The translations under genes were made by a program, and so were the position numbers. A stretch of 64,000 nucleotides of DNA, from NCBI RefSeq assembly GCF_004327285.1, contig NZ_QJUI01000004.1:241602-305601 (forward strand). Reading direction: 5' to 3'. The notes under the pieces are model-generated. The model was not told the DNA's origin, made no database searches, and worked only from the letters and a program-made list of their open reading frames with translations. Origin of the DNA: Phytopseudomonas daroniae (GTDB lineage: Bacteria > Pseudomonadota > Gammaproteobacteria > Pseudomonadales > Pseudomonadaceae). Shown in pieces: positions 27,156 through 35,842 of this stretch. How positions within the stretch are numbered: position 1 is the stretch's first letter; every line of letters begins with the position of its first letter.

Positions 27156-27680
27156 ATGCCCGATTACCGTCGCGCCCGTGTTCCCGGCGCCACTTACTTC
27201 TTTACCGTCAATCTGCGTGACCGCACCAGCGATCTGCTGATCCGCGAAATCGACCTGCTGCGCGAGACGGTACGCGCCACACGGGCTCGACATCCCTTCC
27301 ATATCGATGCCTGGGTGGTGCTGCCCGAGCATATGCATTGCCTATGGACGCTACCGCCAGGAGACGCCAACTTCGCCTTGCGTTGGAAGGTAATCAAATT
27401 CGCCTTCGCCAAACGCCTACCGATCACCGAAACACGCACGCTCAACCAGCAGCGGCGGGGCGAACGCGGCATCTGGCAACGGCGTTACTGGGAACACCTG
27501 ATTCGTGATGAACAGGATTACCAGCGCCATTTCGACTACATCCACGTCAACCCGCTGAAGCATGATCATGTCGAACGACTGACGGATTGGCCCTATTCGA
27601 GCGTCCATCGGGCGGTGGCGATGGGCGTTTATCCCGAAGACTGGTGTGTCGAAGCGGATGATGGTGATTACGGGGAGTGA
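27156..27680 (+). CDS. REP-associated tyrosine transposase (RAYT)
   Basis: A 174-residue Y1-type HUH transposase (PF01797). The HUH motif is H59-M-H61 in LPEHMHCLWTLP. The catalytic tyrosine region is HFDYIHVNPLKHDHVERLTDWPYSS (shown in part), the usual RAYT signature. RAYTs are single domesticated genes thought to mobilise the REP hairpins around them by single-strand cleavage. Copies of the same hairpin family lie directly upstream, 55 bases downstream, and at more than a dozen other places in the window. A decayed second copy follows at 28472. Confidence 0.93.
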   Translation: MPDYRRARVPGATYFFTVNLRDRTSDLLIREIDLLRETVRATRARHPFHIDAWVVLPEHMHCLWTLPPGDANFALRWKVIKFAFAKRLPITETRTLNQQRRGERGIWQRRYWEHLIRDEQDYQRHFDYIHVNPLKHDHVERLTDWPYSSVHRAVAMGVYPEDWCVEADDGDYGE

Positions 27681-27735
27681 GGCGGAGCGAACATGTGTGA
27701 CAGAGGAACGATAGGCGTAGTGGTCAGGCCTGATT

Positions 27736-27779
27736 GGTGGATGAAAAGAGCGTCAGCTACGCGCCCCGATCCACCCTAC
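27736..27779. repeat. REP hairpin downstream of the RAYT gene
   Basis: GGTGGATGAAAAGAGCGTCA through GATCCACCCTAC, the same unit as 27026-27069 with few differences. Confidence 0.88.
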
Positions 27780-27858
27780 TTGTTCGCCGATCAATGCGTC
27801 ATGCACCCGCTGAGCTATGCTGCCTAGGCAATATTCATACAAATGAAGAGGGAATCTC

Positions 27859-28236
27859 ATGAGTCTGTTCGGTAAAATTCTCGACACCCTGGGCTTCGGT
27901 TCCAAGGCGCAGGCTGCGCCCGCTGAAGTCTCTGCGCCTGCTGCAGCGCCCTCTGCCACTTCTCAGGCCATCCCGGTGGTGGACGTGGTCTCCAAGTTGG
28001 AGGGGCTGGCTGCCAAACACCCGGAGAAACTCAACTGGAAGGTTTCCATCGTCGACCTGCTCAAACTACTGGGGCTGGATAGTAGCCTGACCGCCCGCAA
28101 GGAACTGGCCAACGAATTGGGCTGCCCTGCAGAAAAACTCGGTGACTCGGCACAGATGAACACCTGGCTGCACAAGACCGTGCTTCAGAAGCTGGCCGAC
28201 AACGGTGGCAACGTACCGGCCGACCTGCTCGACTGA
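27859..28236 (+). CDS. DUF3597 domain protein
   Basis: A 125-residue protein. The N-terminus MSLFGKILDTLGF and an Ala/Pro-rich linker (residues 15-40) precede the DUF3597 core (PF12200): VVSKLEGLAAKHPEKLNWKVSIVDLLKLLGLDSSLTARKELANELG, here quoted only in outline. The core resembles a small helical, possibly peptidoglycan-related fold also seen at the C-terminus of LysM proteins. Function is unknown. It has no signal peptide. It lies between the two RAYT copies and is followed by a hairpin. Confidence 0.85.
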   Translation: MSLFGKILDTLGFGSKAQAAPAEVSAPAAAPSATSQAIPVVDVVSKLEGLAAKHPEKLNWKVSIVDLLKLLGLDSSLTARKELANELGCPAEKLGDSAQMNTWLHKTVLQKLADNGGNVPADLLD

Positions 28237-28249
28237 TCCCGTCTGAGAA

Positions 28250-28272
28250 GGCCGTTGCCCACGGCAACGGCC
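28250..28272 (+). terminator. Hairpin after the DUF3597 gene
   Basis: GGCCGTTGCC and GGCAACGGCC with a CAC loop make a very stable stem 14 bases after the stop. Only a short pyrimidine run (CTTCCCCC) follows, so it may be a weak or Rho-aided terminator. Confidence 0.7.
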
Positions 28273-28404
28273 CTTCCCCCTCCTGCGTTCCGACTTGCCT
28301 TGCAGGCATGTATGGCCGGACTGAGCACCTCGATCTCACGAATGTCAAACTCGGCTTGCAAATAGCCCAGAGACCACCGCCTACACGAAGCGGCAATCCT
28401 GGAT

Positions 28405-28434
28405 GTAGGGTGGACAACGCGAAGCTTGTCCACC
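28405..28434. repeat. REP hairpin before the decayed RAYT copy
   Basis: GTAGGGTGGACAACGCGAAG through CTTGTCCACC is the same as 27089-27118. The next 38 bases up to the ATG also match those before the intact RAYT, so the duplication included the repeat. Confidence 0.88.
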
Positions 28435-28471
28435 ATGGTTCAGACACACACATGCTCAAGGATGAGCCGCC

Positions 28472-28975
28472 ATGCCCGATTACCGTCGCGCCCTCGTTCC
28501 CGGCTCTTTACCGTCAATCTGCACGACCGCACCAGCGATCTGCTGATCCGAGAAATAGAGCTGCTGCGCGAGACGGTGCGGGCCACACGGGCTCGACATC
28601 CCTTCCATATCGACGCCTGGGTGGTGCTGCCCGAGCATATGCATTGCCTGTGGACGCTACCGCAAGGCGACGCCAACGTTGCCTTGCGTTGGAAGGTAAT
28701 CAAATTCGCCTTCGCCAAGCGCTTGCCGATCACCGAAGCCCGGATCCTCGACCAGCAACGACGGCGCGAGCGTGGCATCTGGCAACGGCATTACTGGGAA
28801 CACCTGATCCGCGACGAGCGAGATTACCAGCGCCACTTCGATTACATCCACAACCCATTGAAACATGGACATGTCGAACGGTGGGCAGACTGGCCGTATT
28901 CGAGTTTTCACCGGGCGGTGACAATGGGACTTTACACCAGAGCCAGAGCAGGCTGATGGTGATTACGGCGAGTGA
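28472..28975 (+). pseudogene. Decayed second copy of the RAYT transposase
   Basis: Nucleotide alignment with the intact gene at 27156 shows high identity from the ATG onward. Three lesions are present: an 11-base deletion about 34 bases into the gene (GCCACTTACTT missing), which frameshifts the N-terminus; loss of one codon in the DYIHVNP motif (DYIHNP); and a small deletion near the end that replaces the C-terminus and stops early. The HUH motif EHMHCLW is retained. A frame could start at the ATG at 28426, inside the repeat, but would lack the normal N-terminus. Confidence 0.85.
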
Positions 28976-29056
28976 TGTGGATTGAAATCACAAGCAGATC
29001 GGCCGTCATCGAAACGTGTCAGAACGGAAGATTGACATTAACTTCACAACCCGCTT

Positions 29057-29086
29057 GGTGGATGAAAAGAGCGTCATCCACCCTAC
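29057..29086. repeat. REP hairpin before a GNAT gene
   Basis: GGTGGATGAAAAGAGCGTCA then TCCACCCTACC, same family as 26093-26124. Confidence 0.85.
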
Positions 29087-29157
29087 CCAAGCGCAAGCGT
29101 TACAATAGCGCCACCGCCGATCCCCCCAATCGCGCCCGCCTCGGAGCCAGCCTTTCG

Positions 29158-29850
29158 ATGTTCACCCTCATCCACCTGAACGCTTCGCCGCCCGAATCCC
29201 TCAAAGCCCAGGTGCTGCAGATGGTGGTGGACTACTTCAGCGATATCAGCCCGGTGTCGCTGACGCCCAGCAACCCGCTCTATCAGCTGTACCAGTATGT
29301 GATCGGCTACGAGGTGCACCTGTATCTGCAGGCCATGAACGGTGCCGCGGATAGTCCTGCGCAATTGATCCTGGCGCTGGATGATGAGGATCCTTCCCAG
29401 GTGCTGGGTTTTGCCCTGTACCTGCCGAGCCAGGATGACGCCGAGGCCTGCACCCTGGCCTATATGGCCGTGCAGGCCAGCCATCGCAGGCACGGTGTTG
29501 CGCGGGCCATGCTGCAGCAGATCATCGAGCGCCACCCGCATGTCGAACTGGCCTGCGCGGCGGGCAAGGTGCCGACCTTCGAGGCCCTGGGCTTTCGGGT
29601 TCTGGCGGCGCAGGGGCCGCAAGTATTGATGAATACTCGCGCCTATCGCTCGGACGGGATGGTGGCGGTGCAGGATCTCACGCCGATCTACCAGTCCACC
29701 GAAGTTCGGCAGATCCACACCTACCTGTTGAAGCAGCACGGCAAGAAGGCCATGAGCGAGGCCGAGAAAAAGCGCGACCGCCTGCTCGATCAGATGGCCT
29801 ATCAGGCTCAACAGCTGGTCAGCGAACGCCTCACGCCGACCATCCATTGA
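29158..29850 (+). CDS. GNAT-family acetyltransferase
   Basis: A 230-residue protein. The acetyl-CoA motif is YMAVQASHRRHGVARAMLQQII (about residues 100-121), with the R-R-H-G-V-A signature. The preceding strand is VLGFALYLPS and the following ACAAGKVPTFEALGFRVLA matches the end of the fold. A helical C-terminal extension (about 185-230) is rich in Lys and Gln. The start at 29158 avoids an upstream extension that reads through a REP. The substrate is unknown. It is flanked by REP hairpins on both sides. Confidence 0.78.
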   Translation: MFTLIHLNASPPESLKAQVLQMVVDYFSDISPVSLTPSNPLYQLYQYVIGYEVHLYLQAMNGAADSPAQLILALDDEDPSQVLGFALYLPSQDDAEACTLAYMAVQASHRRHGVARAMLQQIIERHPHVELACAAGKVPTFEALGFRVLAAQGPQVLMNTRAYRSDGMVAVQDLTPIYQSTEVRQIHTYLLKQHGKKAMSEAEKKRDRLLDQMAYQAQQLVSERLTPTIH

Positions 29851-29910
29851 GCGTGCCCCGCGTTCTACGTAGGCATGATTAGCATGGAGCCTGAATATTC
29901 ACCGCCCAAA

Positions 29911-29955
29911 GGGTAGATGAAAAAAGCGTCAGCTACACGCCCCGATCCACCCTAC
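29911..29955. repeat. REP hairpin after the GNAT gene
   Basis: GGGTAGATGAAAAAAGCGTC through GATCCACCCTACG, a slightly diverged copy of 27026-27069. Confidence 0.8.
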
Positions 29956-30052
29956 GCACTTATGGTTGCTCCGCCAGCGATTTGCGTGGCAGGTCACGCA
30001 GCATGGCAAGCAGATGCAATACCCTGATCCGGCCCCTCTGAAACAGACAGCG

Positions 30053-30361
30053 ATGAACGACAGCAGTAACCTGATCCTTTTCCTCGCGACCCAGTTCCTG
30101 CTACCAATCGGCCTGGGTTACGCCTATTGCCGGAGCAAAGGCATGGCTACCCAGTCCTGGCGAGCCGGCGGCATATACCTCATTGCCCTCTCGGTCGCGA
30201 TGCTGTTTTTTACCGGGCTGGTCGGTCTGCCAACCCATGTGAAAAACGTCGGCTTCGTGAGCAACCGCTCCATGGGTTTGACCTGCGGTGCCATCGGCAT
30301 CGTCGGAGGTATCGTGATGGGCTTTCTCGCCCGGCGTTTCGAGGGCAGGCCAGATGACTAG
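30053..30361 (+). CDS. Small integral membrane protein, unknown function
   Basis: A 102-residue protein with three hydrophobic stretches: ILFLATQFLLPIGLGYAY, AGGIYLIALSVAMLFFTGLVG and GLTCGAIGIVGGIVMGFLA. The start MNDSSNLILF at 30053 puts the first helix at the N-terminus; an upstream TTG would add a hydrophilic tail. I do not recognise the family. The next gene, also a small membrane protein, follows 166 bases later. Confidence 0.6.
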   Translation: MNDSSNLILFLATQFLLPIGLGYAYCRSKGMATQSWRAGGIYLIALSVAMLFFTGLVGLPTHVKNVGFVSNRSMGLTCGAIGIVGGIVMGFLARRFEGRPDD

Positions 30362-30527
30362 ACCTGGCGGCGTCCTGCCCTGAATCCGGACTTGATCGTG
30401 CTCTGCGAAGGTCTTCAGCAGAAACAGGAACAAGGTACGGTTTTCCATCTCACCAACACCGATAATGCTGCGCGGCGCCTCAACCTATTCAGCCCCCCAA
30501 TTAGCGCATCGGGAATTCCGGCACCAT

Positions 30528-31016
30528 ATGGATATCCGCTTTCTGACCTTCCCTGAGTTTCACAGAGTCTATTTCTACCGCTCCATTACCCTGACCATTC
30601 TCGCGGCAATCGGTGGTTTGATACTGATCAAAGGGCCTGACACTCCCCTCCCCGATCTGCTTCTGGCCGGCGCCTTTCTGTTCATCATGGTGTGGCGCTT
30701 CGCCGTGGAATGGCGGCGTTTGAAGAAATCCGGGCCGGCCTCCATCCACAACGACGAGCTGTTCATTTCCAGTGCAGCGGGGCACCGGCAAATCCCCCTT
30801 GCGAAGATTGGTTCGGTAAGGTCAAAGCACAGCATCTTCATGGTGCGGCGCTACCGCTCATGGGTCGAGCATCTGGCGTTCGTGGAGTTCACGCTGAACA
30901 CCGGTGAACGCCTGTACACGCTGGTTGAAAGTGCTGTCTTCGAGTTTCCTGCTGGCAAGAAAACCCTGGCAACGCTCCAGGCAGCCGTTCTGGCCGCCAA
31001 GATCAAAAGCACCTGA
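30528..31016 (+). CDS. Membrane protein with a PH-like C-terminal domain, unknown function
   Basis: A 162-residue protein with two close helices (SITLTILAAIGGLILIKG and PLPDLLLAGAFLFIMVW) and a cytoplasmic part of alternating strands (DELFISSAAGHRQIPLAKIGSVRSK, then VEHLAFVEFTLNTGERLYTL). This layout resembles bacterial PH-like or YdbT-type membrane proteins. The start at 30528 (MDIRFLTFPEFH) is favoured. Function is unknown. Confidence 0.62.
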   Translation: MDIRFLTFPEFHRVYFYRSITLTILAAIGGLILIKGPDTPLPDLLLAGAFLFIMVWRFAVEWRRLKKSGPASIHNDELFISSAAGHRQIPLAKIGSVRSKHSIFMVRRYRSWVEHLAFVEFTLNTGERLYTLVESAVFEFPAGKKTLATLQAAVLAAKIKST

Positions 31017-31068
31017 TCTGGTTGTTCTCATGCAGCAGCGAGTTAGCATGCCGATTTCGCCGCGCAGG

Positions 31069-31122
31069 GGAGTTATCAAGTTCGCCTTTGCCAATCGCCT
31101 GGACAAGGCCGAATCCCGTTGA
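31069..31122 (+). pseudogene. RAYT transposase remnant, left of the methyltransferase
   Basis: This 54-base stretch encodes GVIKFAFANRLDKAESR and then stops. It matches the WKVIKFAFAKRLPITEARI segment of the RAYT genes at 27156 and 28472. Nothing else of the transposase is left on this side. Confidence 0.75.
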
Positions 31123-31143
31123 TACGTGGTGAGGATGGCAAAC

Positions 31144-31173
31144 GGTGGAAGAAAAAGGCGTCTTCCACCCTAC
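31144..31173. repeat. REP-like hairpin
   Basis: GGTGGAAGAAAAAGGCGTCT followed by TCCACCCTAC; a diverged member of the family, between the RAYT remnant and the methyltransferase. Confidence 0.75.
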
Positions 31174-31196
31174 CCTAGCTAGGCCCGGAACGCGTA

Positions 31197-31946
31197 TCAG
31201 AGCGGTTTCTTTACGCAGGCAAAGATGGCATTCCCGGAAGCACCATCCCAGGGAATGATCTTTTCGTAATCGTGTTCGAACACATGAACGTCGAAGTGCG
31301 GCTGTAAAAGCATCTGTAACTCAGCGAAACTCACGGCGACCATGGGATGTTCGTCGTGCCATACCTGCACATCGGCGGCTGTGGTCTTTTCAATACTGAG
31401 TTTCAACGACTGCTTTTCGCCTTCACCGCCATAGTTCCAGCCAGAACTGAAGGTGAACAGACTTTCATCGTCCTTGACGGTGTGCGCCGCAAACAGGTTG
31501 TTGTCGATTTTGTTCTTATCGACAACATTGAAGCAGAAGAGCCCGTCGGTTTCGAGTGCAGCATGCACACTGGCGATACAGGCTTTGAGCCGCTCGATCC
31601 CGCCACTGTAGTGAATGGAGTAGAGGAAGCAGGTAATCAGATCCGCAGGCTCGCTCACGGTGACATCACACATATCCTGCAAGGAGAAGTGCGCTTGCGG
31701 ACAGCGAATGGCCGCTTTATCCAACATGGGTTGGTTAATATCGAGCCCACTGCTTGTGTAGCCGGCATCAATGAAGTGGCGAACATGTGGCCCGGTTCCA
31801 CAGGCCAGATCAAGATGCCTGGAGCCCCCGTTACCGAAAATCTGCTGCAGCCTGTGAATACAATGGCTTTGTGCCTGATAGTCGATATCGGCACACATCA
31901 GATCGTAGTAATCAGACAGGTCGGTATAAAGCGCATTAACGGGCAT
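31197..31946 (-). CDS. Class I SAM-dependent methyltransferase, transferred gene
   Basis: A 249-residue methyltransferase. Motif I is RHLDLACGTGPHVRHF (about residues 42-58), the acidic residue is in GLDINQPMLDKA, and motif post-I DMCDVTVSEPADLITC follows. The N-terminus LYTDLSDYYDLMCADIDY is typical of the small-molecule methyltransferase group. GC content and codon use are visibly lower than those of the surrounding genes, and RAYT remnants lie on both sides (31069-31122, 32048-32156). It appears to be an acquired cassette. Substrate unknown. Confidence 0.82.
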   Translation of the reverse strand: MPVNALYTDLSDYYDLMCADIDYQAQSHCIHRLQQIFGNGGSRHLDLACGTGPHVRHFIDAGYTSSGLDINQPMLDKAAIRCPQAHFSLQDMCDVTVSEPADLITCFLYSIHYSGGIERLKACIASVHAALETDGLFCFNVVDKNKIDNNLFAAHTVKDDESLFTFSSGWNYGGEGEKQSLKLSIEKTTAADVQVWHDEHPMVAVSFAELQMLLQPHFDVHVFEHDYEKIIPWDGASGNAIFACVKKPL

Positions 31947-32047
31947 AGTGACCTGGTGATGTTCGATCGATTTTTGGGGTGGCGCATCATATCCGAACCC
32001 AGGTCACAGGAATATCAGTCCCGACTCGCTTGCCCACACCCTGTAGC

Positions 32048-32156
32048 GACGCCAATTTCACACTGCGTTGGGCGGTCGCTTTCTCCAAACGGCTCGCCGG
32101 AACCGTGCTGAACGCGGCATCTGGCAACGTCGCGCCTGACCGGTTACCAGCGCCAT
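32048..32156 (+). pseudogene. RAYT transposase remnant, right of the methyltransferase
   Basis: The plus strand has GACGCCAATTTCACACTGCG and TTGGGCGGTC, matching the DANFALRWKV codons of the intact RAYT. GAACGCGGCATCTGGCAACG (ERGIWQR) and GGTTACCAGCGCCAT (YQRH) follow, with deletions between. It overlaps the left remnant in RAYT coverage, so the two come from two copies or a duplicated one rather than one gene simply split. Confidence 0.72.
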
Positions 32157-32162
32157 AGCGAA

Positions 32163-32828
32163 TTAGCTGAACGTGCCGTCGTCGTCGAAGAAGACCGAGC
32201 TGTCGAAAGCATCGGTATCGATATCGTCGGTGCCGGCATAGGGAGCATCGTCGAGACCGCTGGCAAAGCTGTCGGTCTGCGCTGGCATGTCTTCGCGGAT
32301 GACCTCGACAATTTCCTGGGGCTGATCGTGGTGGAACAGGTTGGTCAGCAGATCCGCCACCATCACCCCACCTGCCACACCGGCGGCAGTCTGCAACGCA
32401 CCGCGCATGAAACCGCCGCCCTGGGCAGCCGACGCGGTGCTCTGCGCATTGGCCGTAGACGCAACACCTGCCGCTGCACCTTGGGAGAATCGGGTTTCAC
32501 CCCAGCCCGCCGGGCGCTGCGCGAGCCGTGGTGCGGCATTGGGCTGGGCGCCACCGAACAGGCCGGCGAGAAAGCCACCACCGCTCGGGCGTTGCCGTCG
32601 CTGCTCGACTGCCTGAGCCTCCAGTTCACGCACGCGCCGATCCAGGCGCTTGATCGCCGCTTCCTGAATCAGAATCGCCTGGGCCATGTAGTACGGCGCA
32701 GCGGGCTGACGGGCCAGGTGCCCCTTGATCTGCGCTTCGGCCTTGGTATCGCGTAGGCCGCCCTCGTGCTCGGCCTCCTGCAAACGGGAGAACAGGCCAT
32801 CGATCAGGGTTTGCTCTTCGGAATTCAT
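32163..32828 (-). CDS. DUF2076 domain protein
   Basis: A 221-residue protein. The N-terminal DUF2076 signature is MNSEEQTLIDGLFSRLQEAE, then PYYMAQAILIQEAAIKRLDRRVRELE, a predicted coiled coil (about 45-80). A Gly/Ala-rich centre and a strongly acidic C-terminus (DDIDTDAFDSSVFFDDDG) follow. The family occurs in proteobacteria as a periplasmic or ligand-binding-like protein without known function. The start at 32828 gives the family N-terminus; the gene stands alone. Confidence 0.85.
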   Translation of the reverse strand: MNSEEQTLIDGLFSRLQEAEHEGGLRDTKAEAQIKGHLARQPAAPYYMAQAILIQEAAIKRLDRRVRELEAQAVEQRRQRPSGGGFLAGLFGGAQPNAAPRLAQRPAGWGETRFSQGAAAGVASTANAQSTASAAQGGGFMRGALQTAAGVAGGVMVADLLTNLFHHDQPQEIVEVIREDMPAQTDSFASGLDDAPYAGTDDIDTDAFDSSVFFDDDGTFS

Positions 32829-33065
32829 GGGCGCCTCGATTGAGCATGAAAGGTGAGACATCCCTGTTCGGCTTGCTGATGCGGCGCTACATCGCCGCTG
32901 AATCGAGGTGTTGGACTGAGAGGGAAAAATACAAGTTCCTGGTTGACCGTCAGTAAAGGCAAACCGCCGATAGCGCGGATGGGCACTCGCATGTCGAGCC
33001 CAGACAATTGGCCGGCACCGCGCCGCTCTATGGTGAACGACCTTTACCGCAACAGAGAGACGACC

Positions 33066-33413
33066 ATGACCAACCAGCCAATCACCGTGCTACGCGACAC
33101 CCAACCGATACCCGTCGTCGATGCCTGCAAGTGGGAACGCATCGAGGGCGAGCCGCATACCGTCAACCTCAACGCCTACACCTCCGATGACGGCAGCAAG
33201 ATCATGGGCACCTGGATCTGCACGCCCGGCAAATGGCGCGTGGATTACGTGAAGTGGGAGTACTGCCACTTTCAAGAGGGCTACTGCATCATCACCCCGG
33301 ACGGCATGGCGCCGATCCACCTGAAAGCCGGCGATATCTTCGTGGTCGAGCCCGGTATGAAAGGCACCTGGGAAGTAGTGGAAACGGTGCGCAAGTATTT
33401 TGTGTTTGCCTGA
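33066..33413 (+). CDS. Cupin-domain protein (cupin_3 type)
   Basis: A 115-residue single-domain cupin. The conserved WICTPGKWRVDYVKWEYCHFQEGYCIITPDG region (outline only) and FVVEPGMKGTWEVVETVRKYFV match PF05899, the (S)-ureidoglycine aminohydrolase-like cupins. The substrate is unknown and no purine genes are near. The ATG at 33066 follows an AGAGACGACC ribosome region. It stands alone. Confidence 0.82.
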   Translation: MTNQPITVLRDTQPIPVVDACKWERIEGEPHTVNLNAYTSDDGSKIMGTWICTPGKWRVDYVKWEYCHFQEGYCIITPDGMAPIHLKAGDIFVVEPGMKGTWEVVETVRKYFVFA

Positions 33414-33831
33414 GGATAGCCCCACACCTTGCGGCGCCGGGGCAGCGAGCCGTACCAGCGTAGATCGCCTCCCGGTGGATGGCACAGGCCAGGTGCGGCA
33501 AGATCATTCGCACCCGGGCCGAGAAAACGGCAGCACTTTCGCCCTGACTGCCATCCCCAGCCACACATACGCCCCCCTTCCTGCATCACTCTCGTCACGA
33601 CCGTCCTAGCTCGCCCTGCGCTTGCCGGCATTGCATCGGCAAACGGCGCACCCCGTCGATTGATGGAAGCAGCCACGCGTTGCCTGCTCGAAGCCGAGCT
33701 GCAACGGGCTGCAAAATATCATTTCGCCAGCATGCCCCGGGTCAGTTACTCTGCGAATTATTAAACCTATAGTTCAATAAATAAAATGACCCTGGTTTCA
33801 GGGGCAATGACAGCTGCAACCAGCGAATACC
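33414..33831. other. Intergenic stretch without a recognisable gene
   Basis: GC-rich to about 33700, then AT-rich (TATTAAACCTATAGTTCAAT near 33760), grading into the chemoreceptor promoter. I see no conserved protein fragment in any frame. Confidence 0.5.
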
Positions 33832-33857
33832 TCAATTTTCCCCTGACCTGCCGATAA
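33832..33857 (+). promoter_or_regulatory. FliA (sigma-28) type promoter before a chemoreceptor gene
   Basis: TCAATTTT, a 10-base gap and GCCGATAA match the flagellar sigma-28 consensus (TAAAGTTT-N11-GCCGATAA), especially in the complete -10 octamer. It ends 35 bases before the start codon, as expected for a chemotaxis receptor co-regulated with late flagellar genes. Confidence 0.75.
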
Positions 33858-33892
33858 CCCTTTCATGCCCACCGACCCGAGAGAGACCCGGT

Positions 33893-35539
33893 ATGCCACA
33901 AACCCGCCAGCTATCCATTCGCACCACGCTTTACCTGAGCTACGCCATCCTGGTCGCCCTTCTGCTGCTGGTAGCCGGCGCTTCCCTCTACCAGTTGGCG
34001 GCCGCGAAAGACAGTTTCTCGCGCTATATCAATGGCATCGACCATCGCGCCCAGCTCGCCGGGCAGTTGGCCAACGCCGCCAAGGATCGCGCCATCGCCC
34101 TGCGCAACCTGGTGTTGATCGTGGATCATGGCGAACGCGCCGGCCAGCGATCCGCCATCGAGGCGGCGAACGACCAGGTCACCCGGCAACTCGACGCCCT
34201 GGCCCTGGAGATTGCCCAGGACAAGGATGTTTCCAGCACGGCACGCGAACTGTTCAACAACATCCAGGTCATCGAGCGGCGCTACGAGCCCATCGCCAAG
34301 AACATCGCCGACCTGGTATTCGCCGGGCAGGACGCGACGGCCATCGAGATGATCGCCCGGCAGTGCACACCCCTACTGCGGGAACTGACGGTAGCGATCG
34401 ACGAATACCTGGGCTACACCGCGAAACTGGCCGCCGAACGACTCGAGCAGAACGACGCCAGCTACCGCCAGCAACGCACCCTGCTACTGGGCATTGCCCT
34501 GTTCTCGGCCCTGCTCGCCATTGTGCTTGGCCACCTCATTACCCGCAGACTGCTGCGCGCGCTGGGAGCTGAGCCGGGAGACCTCGACCGCCTCGCCCAG
34601 CAGGTAGCCGAGGGCGACCTGCGCCAGCATGGCGGTGCGCAAAGCAGCCAGGGAGTTCTCGGTTCGCTGCGACAGATGCAGCGTAACCTGCGCGACATGG
34701 CGCAGCGCATCGACGCCTCCTCGCAATCGGTGGCCGCCGCCAGCCAGGAAATGGCCGAATCGAGCCAGCTCAACACGGCCGGTGTCGCCAAGGCCCAGCA
34801 GGAGATCGAGCAGATCGTCACCGCCATTCATGAAATGTCGGCCACCGTCCAGGACGTGGCGCGCAACGCTGAAGCGGCAGCGCAGGCAGCCGGCGAAGCG
34901 GACACGGCCGCCATCCTCGGCCAGGACAAGACCCGTCATGCGGTCGATCTGATCGGCGAACTGGCGGGCGTCATCGACAGCTCCGCCGAGGCCATGGCCC
35001 GACTGAAGCAGGAAAGCGGCAATATCGGCAGCGTGCTCGACGTGATCAAAGCGGTCGCCGACCAGACCAACCTGCTGGCCCTCAACGCGGCCATCGAAGC
35101 CGCGCGCGCCGGCGAGGCCGGCCGCGGCTTCGCCGTAGTGGCCGACGAGGTACGCGGCCTGGCCCAGCGCACCCAGGGCGCCACCGCGGAAATCGAAAAC
35201 CTGATTGGCAACCTGCAGCGCATCGCCGACGAGACCGCGCAGTACATGCAGCACTGCCAGACCTCCAGCCAGCAGTCGGTCGCAGGTGTGTCGGAAGCCG
35301 GCGAAGCGGTGGTGCGGATCGTCGGCATGATCGAACAAATCAACGGCATGAACCAGCAGATCGCCGCCGCGGCGGAAGAGCAGAGCACGGTTGCCGAGCA
35401 GATCGGCCAGAGCATCGTCGCCGTGCGCGACAGCAGTGCCCAGTCCGCCGAGGCCTTCGCCGCTACCCAGCGGGAAAGCGAGAGCCTGGCCAGAACCAGC
35501 GAGGCGCTACGGGAAAACATCGCCCGCTTCCAGCTCTGA
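33893..35539 (+). CDS. Methyl-accepting chemotaxis protein
   Basis: A 548-residue transducer. TM1 is at about residues 15-35, a helical periplasmic four-helix-bundle sensor (4HB_MCP type) at about 36-195, and TM2 at about 197-217 ([20 protein letters not shown]). HAMP (about 218-270) and the long signalling coiled coil follow, with the hairpin tip [31 protein letters not shown] (cited in part), which binds CheA/CheW. No C-terminal NWETF pentapeptide is present. The ligand is unknown. A sigma-28 promoter precedes it. Confidence 0.92.
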   Translation: MPQTRQLSIRTTLYLSYAILVALLLLVAGASLYQLAAAKDSFSRYINGIDHRAQLAGQLANAAKDRAIALRNLVLIVDHGERAGQRSAIEAANDQVTRQLDALALEIAQDKDVSSTARELFNNIQVIERRYEPIAKNIADLVFAGQDATAIEMIARQCTPLLRELTVAIDEYLGYTAKLAAERLEQNDASYRQQRTLLLGIALFSALLAIVLGHLITRRLLRALGAEPGDLDRLAQQVAEGDLRQHGGAQSSQGVLGSLRQMQRNLRDMAQRIDASSQSVAAASQEMAESSQLNTAGVAKAQQEIEQIVTAIHEMSATVQDVARNAEAAAQAAGEADTAAILGQDKTRHAVDLIGELAGVIDSSAEAMARLKQESGNIGSVLDVIKAVADQTNLLALNAAIEAARAGEAGRGFAVVADEVRGLAQRTQGATAEIENLIGNLQRIADETAQYMQHCQTSSQQSVAGVSEAGEAVVRIVGMIEQINGMNQQIAAAAEEQSTVAEQIGQSIVAVRDSSAQSAEAFAATQRESESLARTSEALRENIARFQL

Positions 35540-35596
35540 GAACCCCTTGCAAGGTGTTCGGTACAGATGGCAGCTACGTGGCGGTAGCGGCCTGTC

Positions 35597-35645
35597 GTAG
35601 GATGGGTGAAACCCATCGGAAATTGATGGGTTTCACCCATCCTAC
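35597..35645. repeat. Long REP-like palindrome
   Basis: GTAGGATGGGTGAAACCCAT with its mirror ATGGGTTTCACCCATCCTAC around CGGAAATTG-type spacer; same palindrome as in 18812-18895. A partial REP (GGCTACGCGCCCCGATCCAA) abuts it to about 35680. Confidence 0.88.
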
Positions 35646-35693
35646 GGGCTAGGCTACGCGCCCCGATCCAACCTACGGGATAATGGCACGAAT

Positions 35694-35756
35694 GTAGCCT
35701 GGATTAGCTGCAGGCGTAATCCGGGGCCGAAGGCCGTGATCCATGGTTCAACGCGG
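35694..35756. repeat. 63-base dispersed repeat, copy 1
   Basis: GTAGCCTGGATTAGCTGCAG ... TGATCCATGGTTCAACGCGG. It matches 56851-56913 in inverted orientation at 62 of 63 positions. The interior contains nested dyads (GGGGCCGAAGGCC and GGATTAGC...GTAATCC). Both copies lie next to a long REP palindrome. Confidence 0.88.
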
Positions 35757-35842
35757 ATCATCGACTGGCCGCTTTTACTTGCAGCTTGCAGCTTGCGGCT
35801 TGTAGCTAATGGCCGGCCCCATCACGCTGGCTCCGGGATGGC

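Noticed and set aside
26093..29955. Regularly recurring short repeats resembling a CRISPR array
   Set aside because: The units are hairpins with irregular spacing, alternate in orientation and have genes between them; no cas genes are present. They are REP elements.
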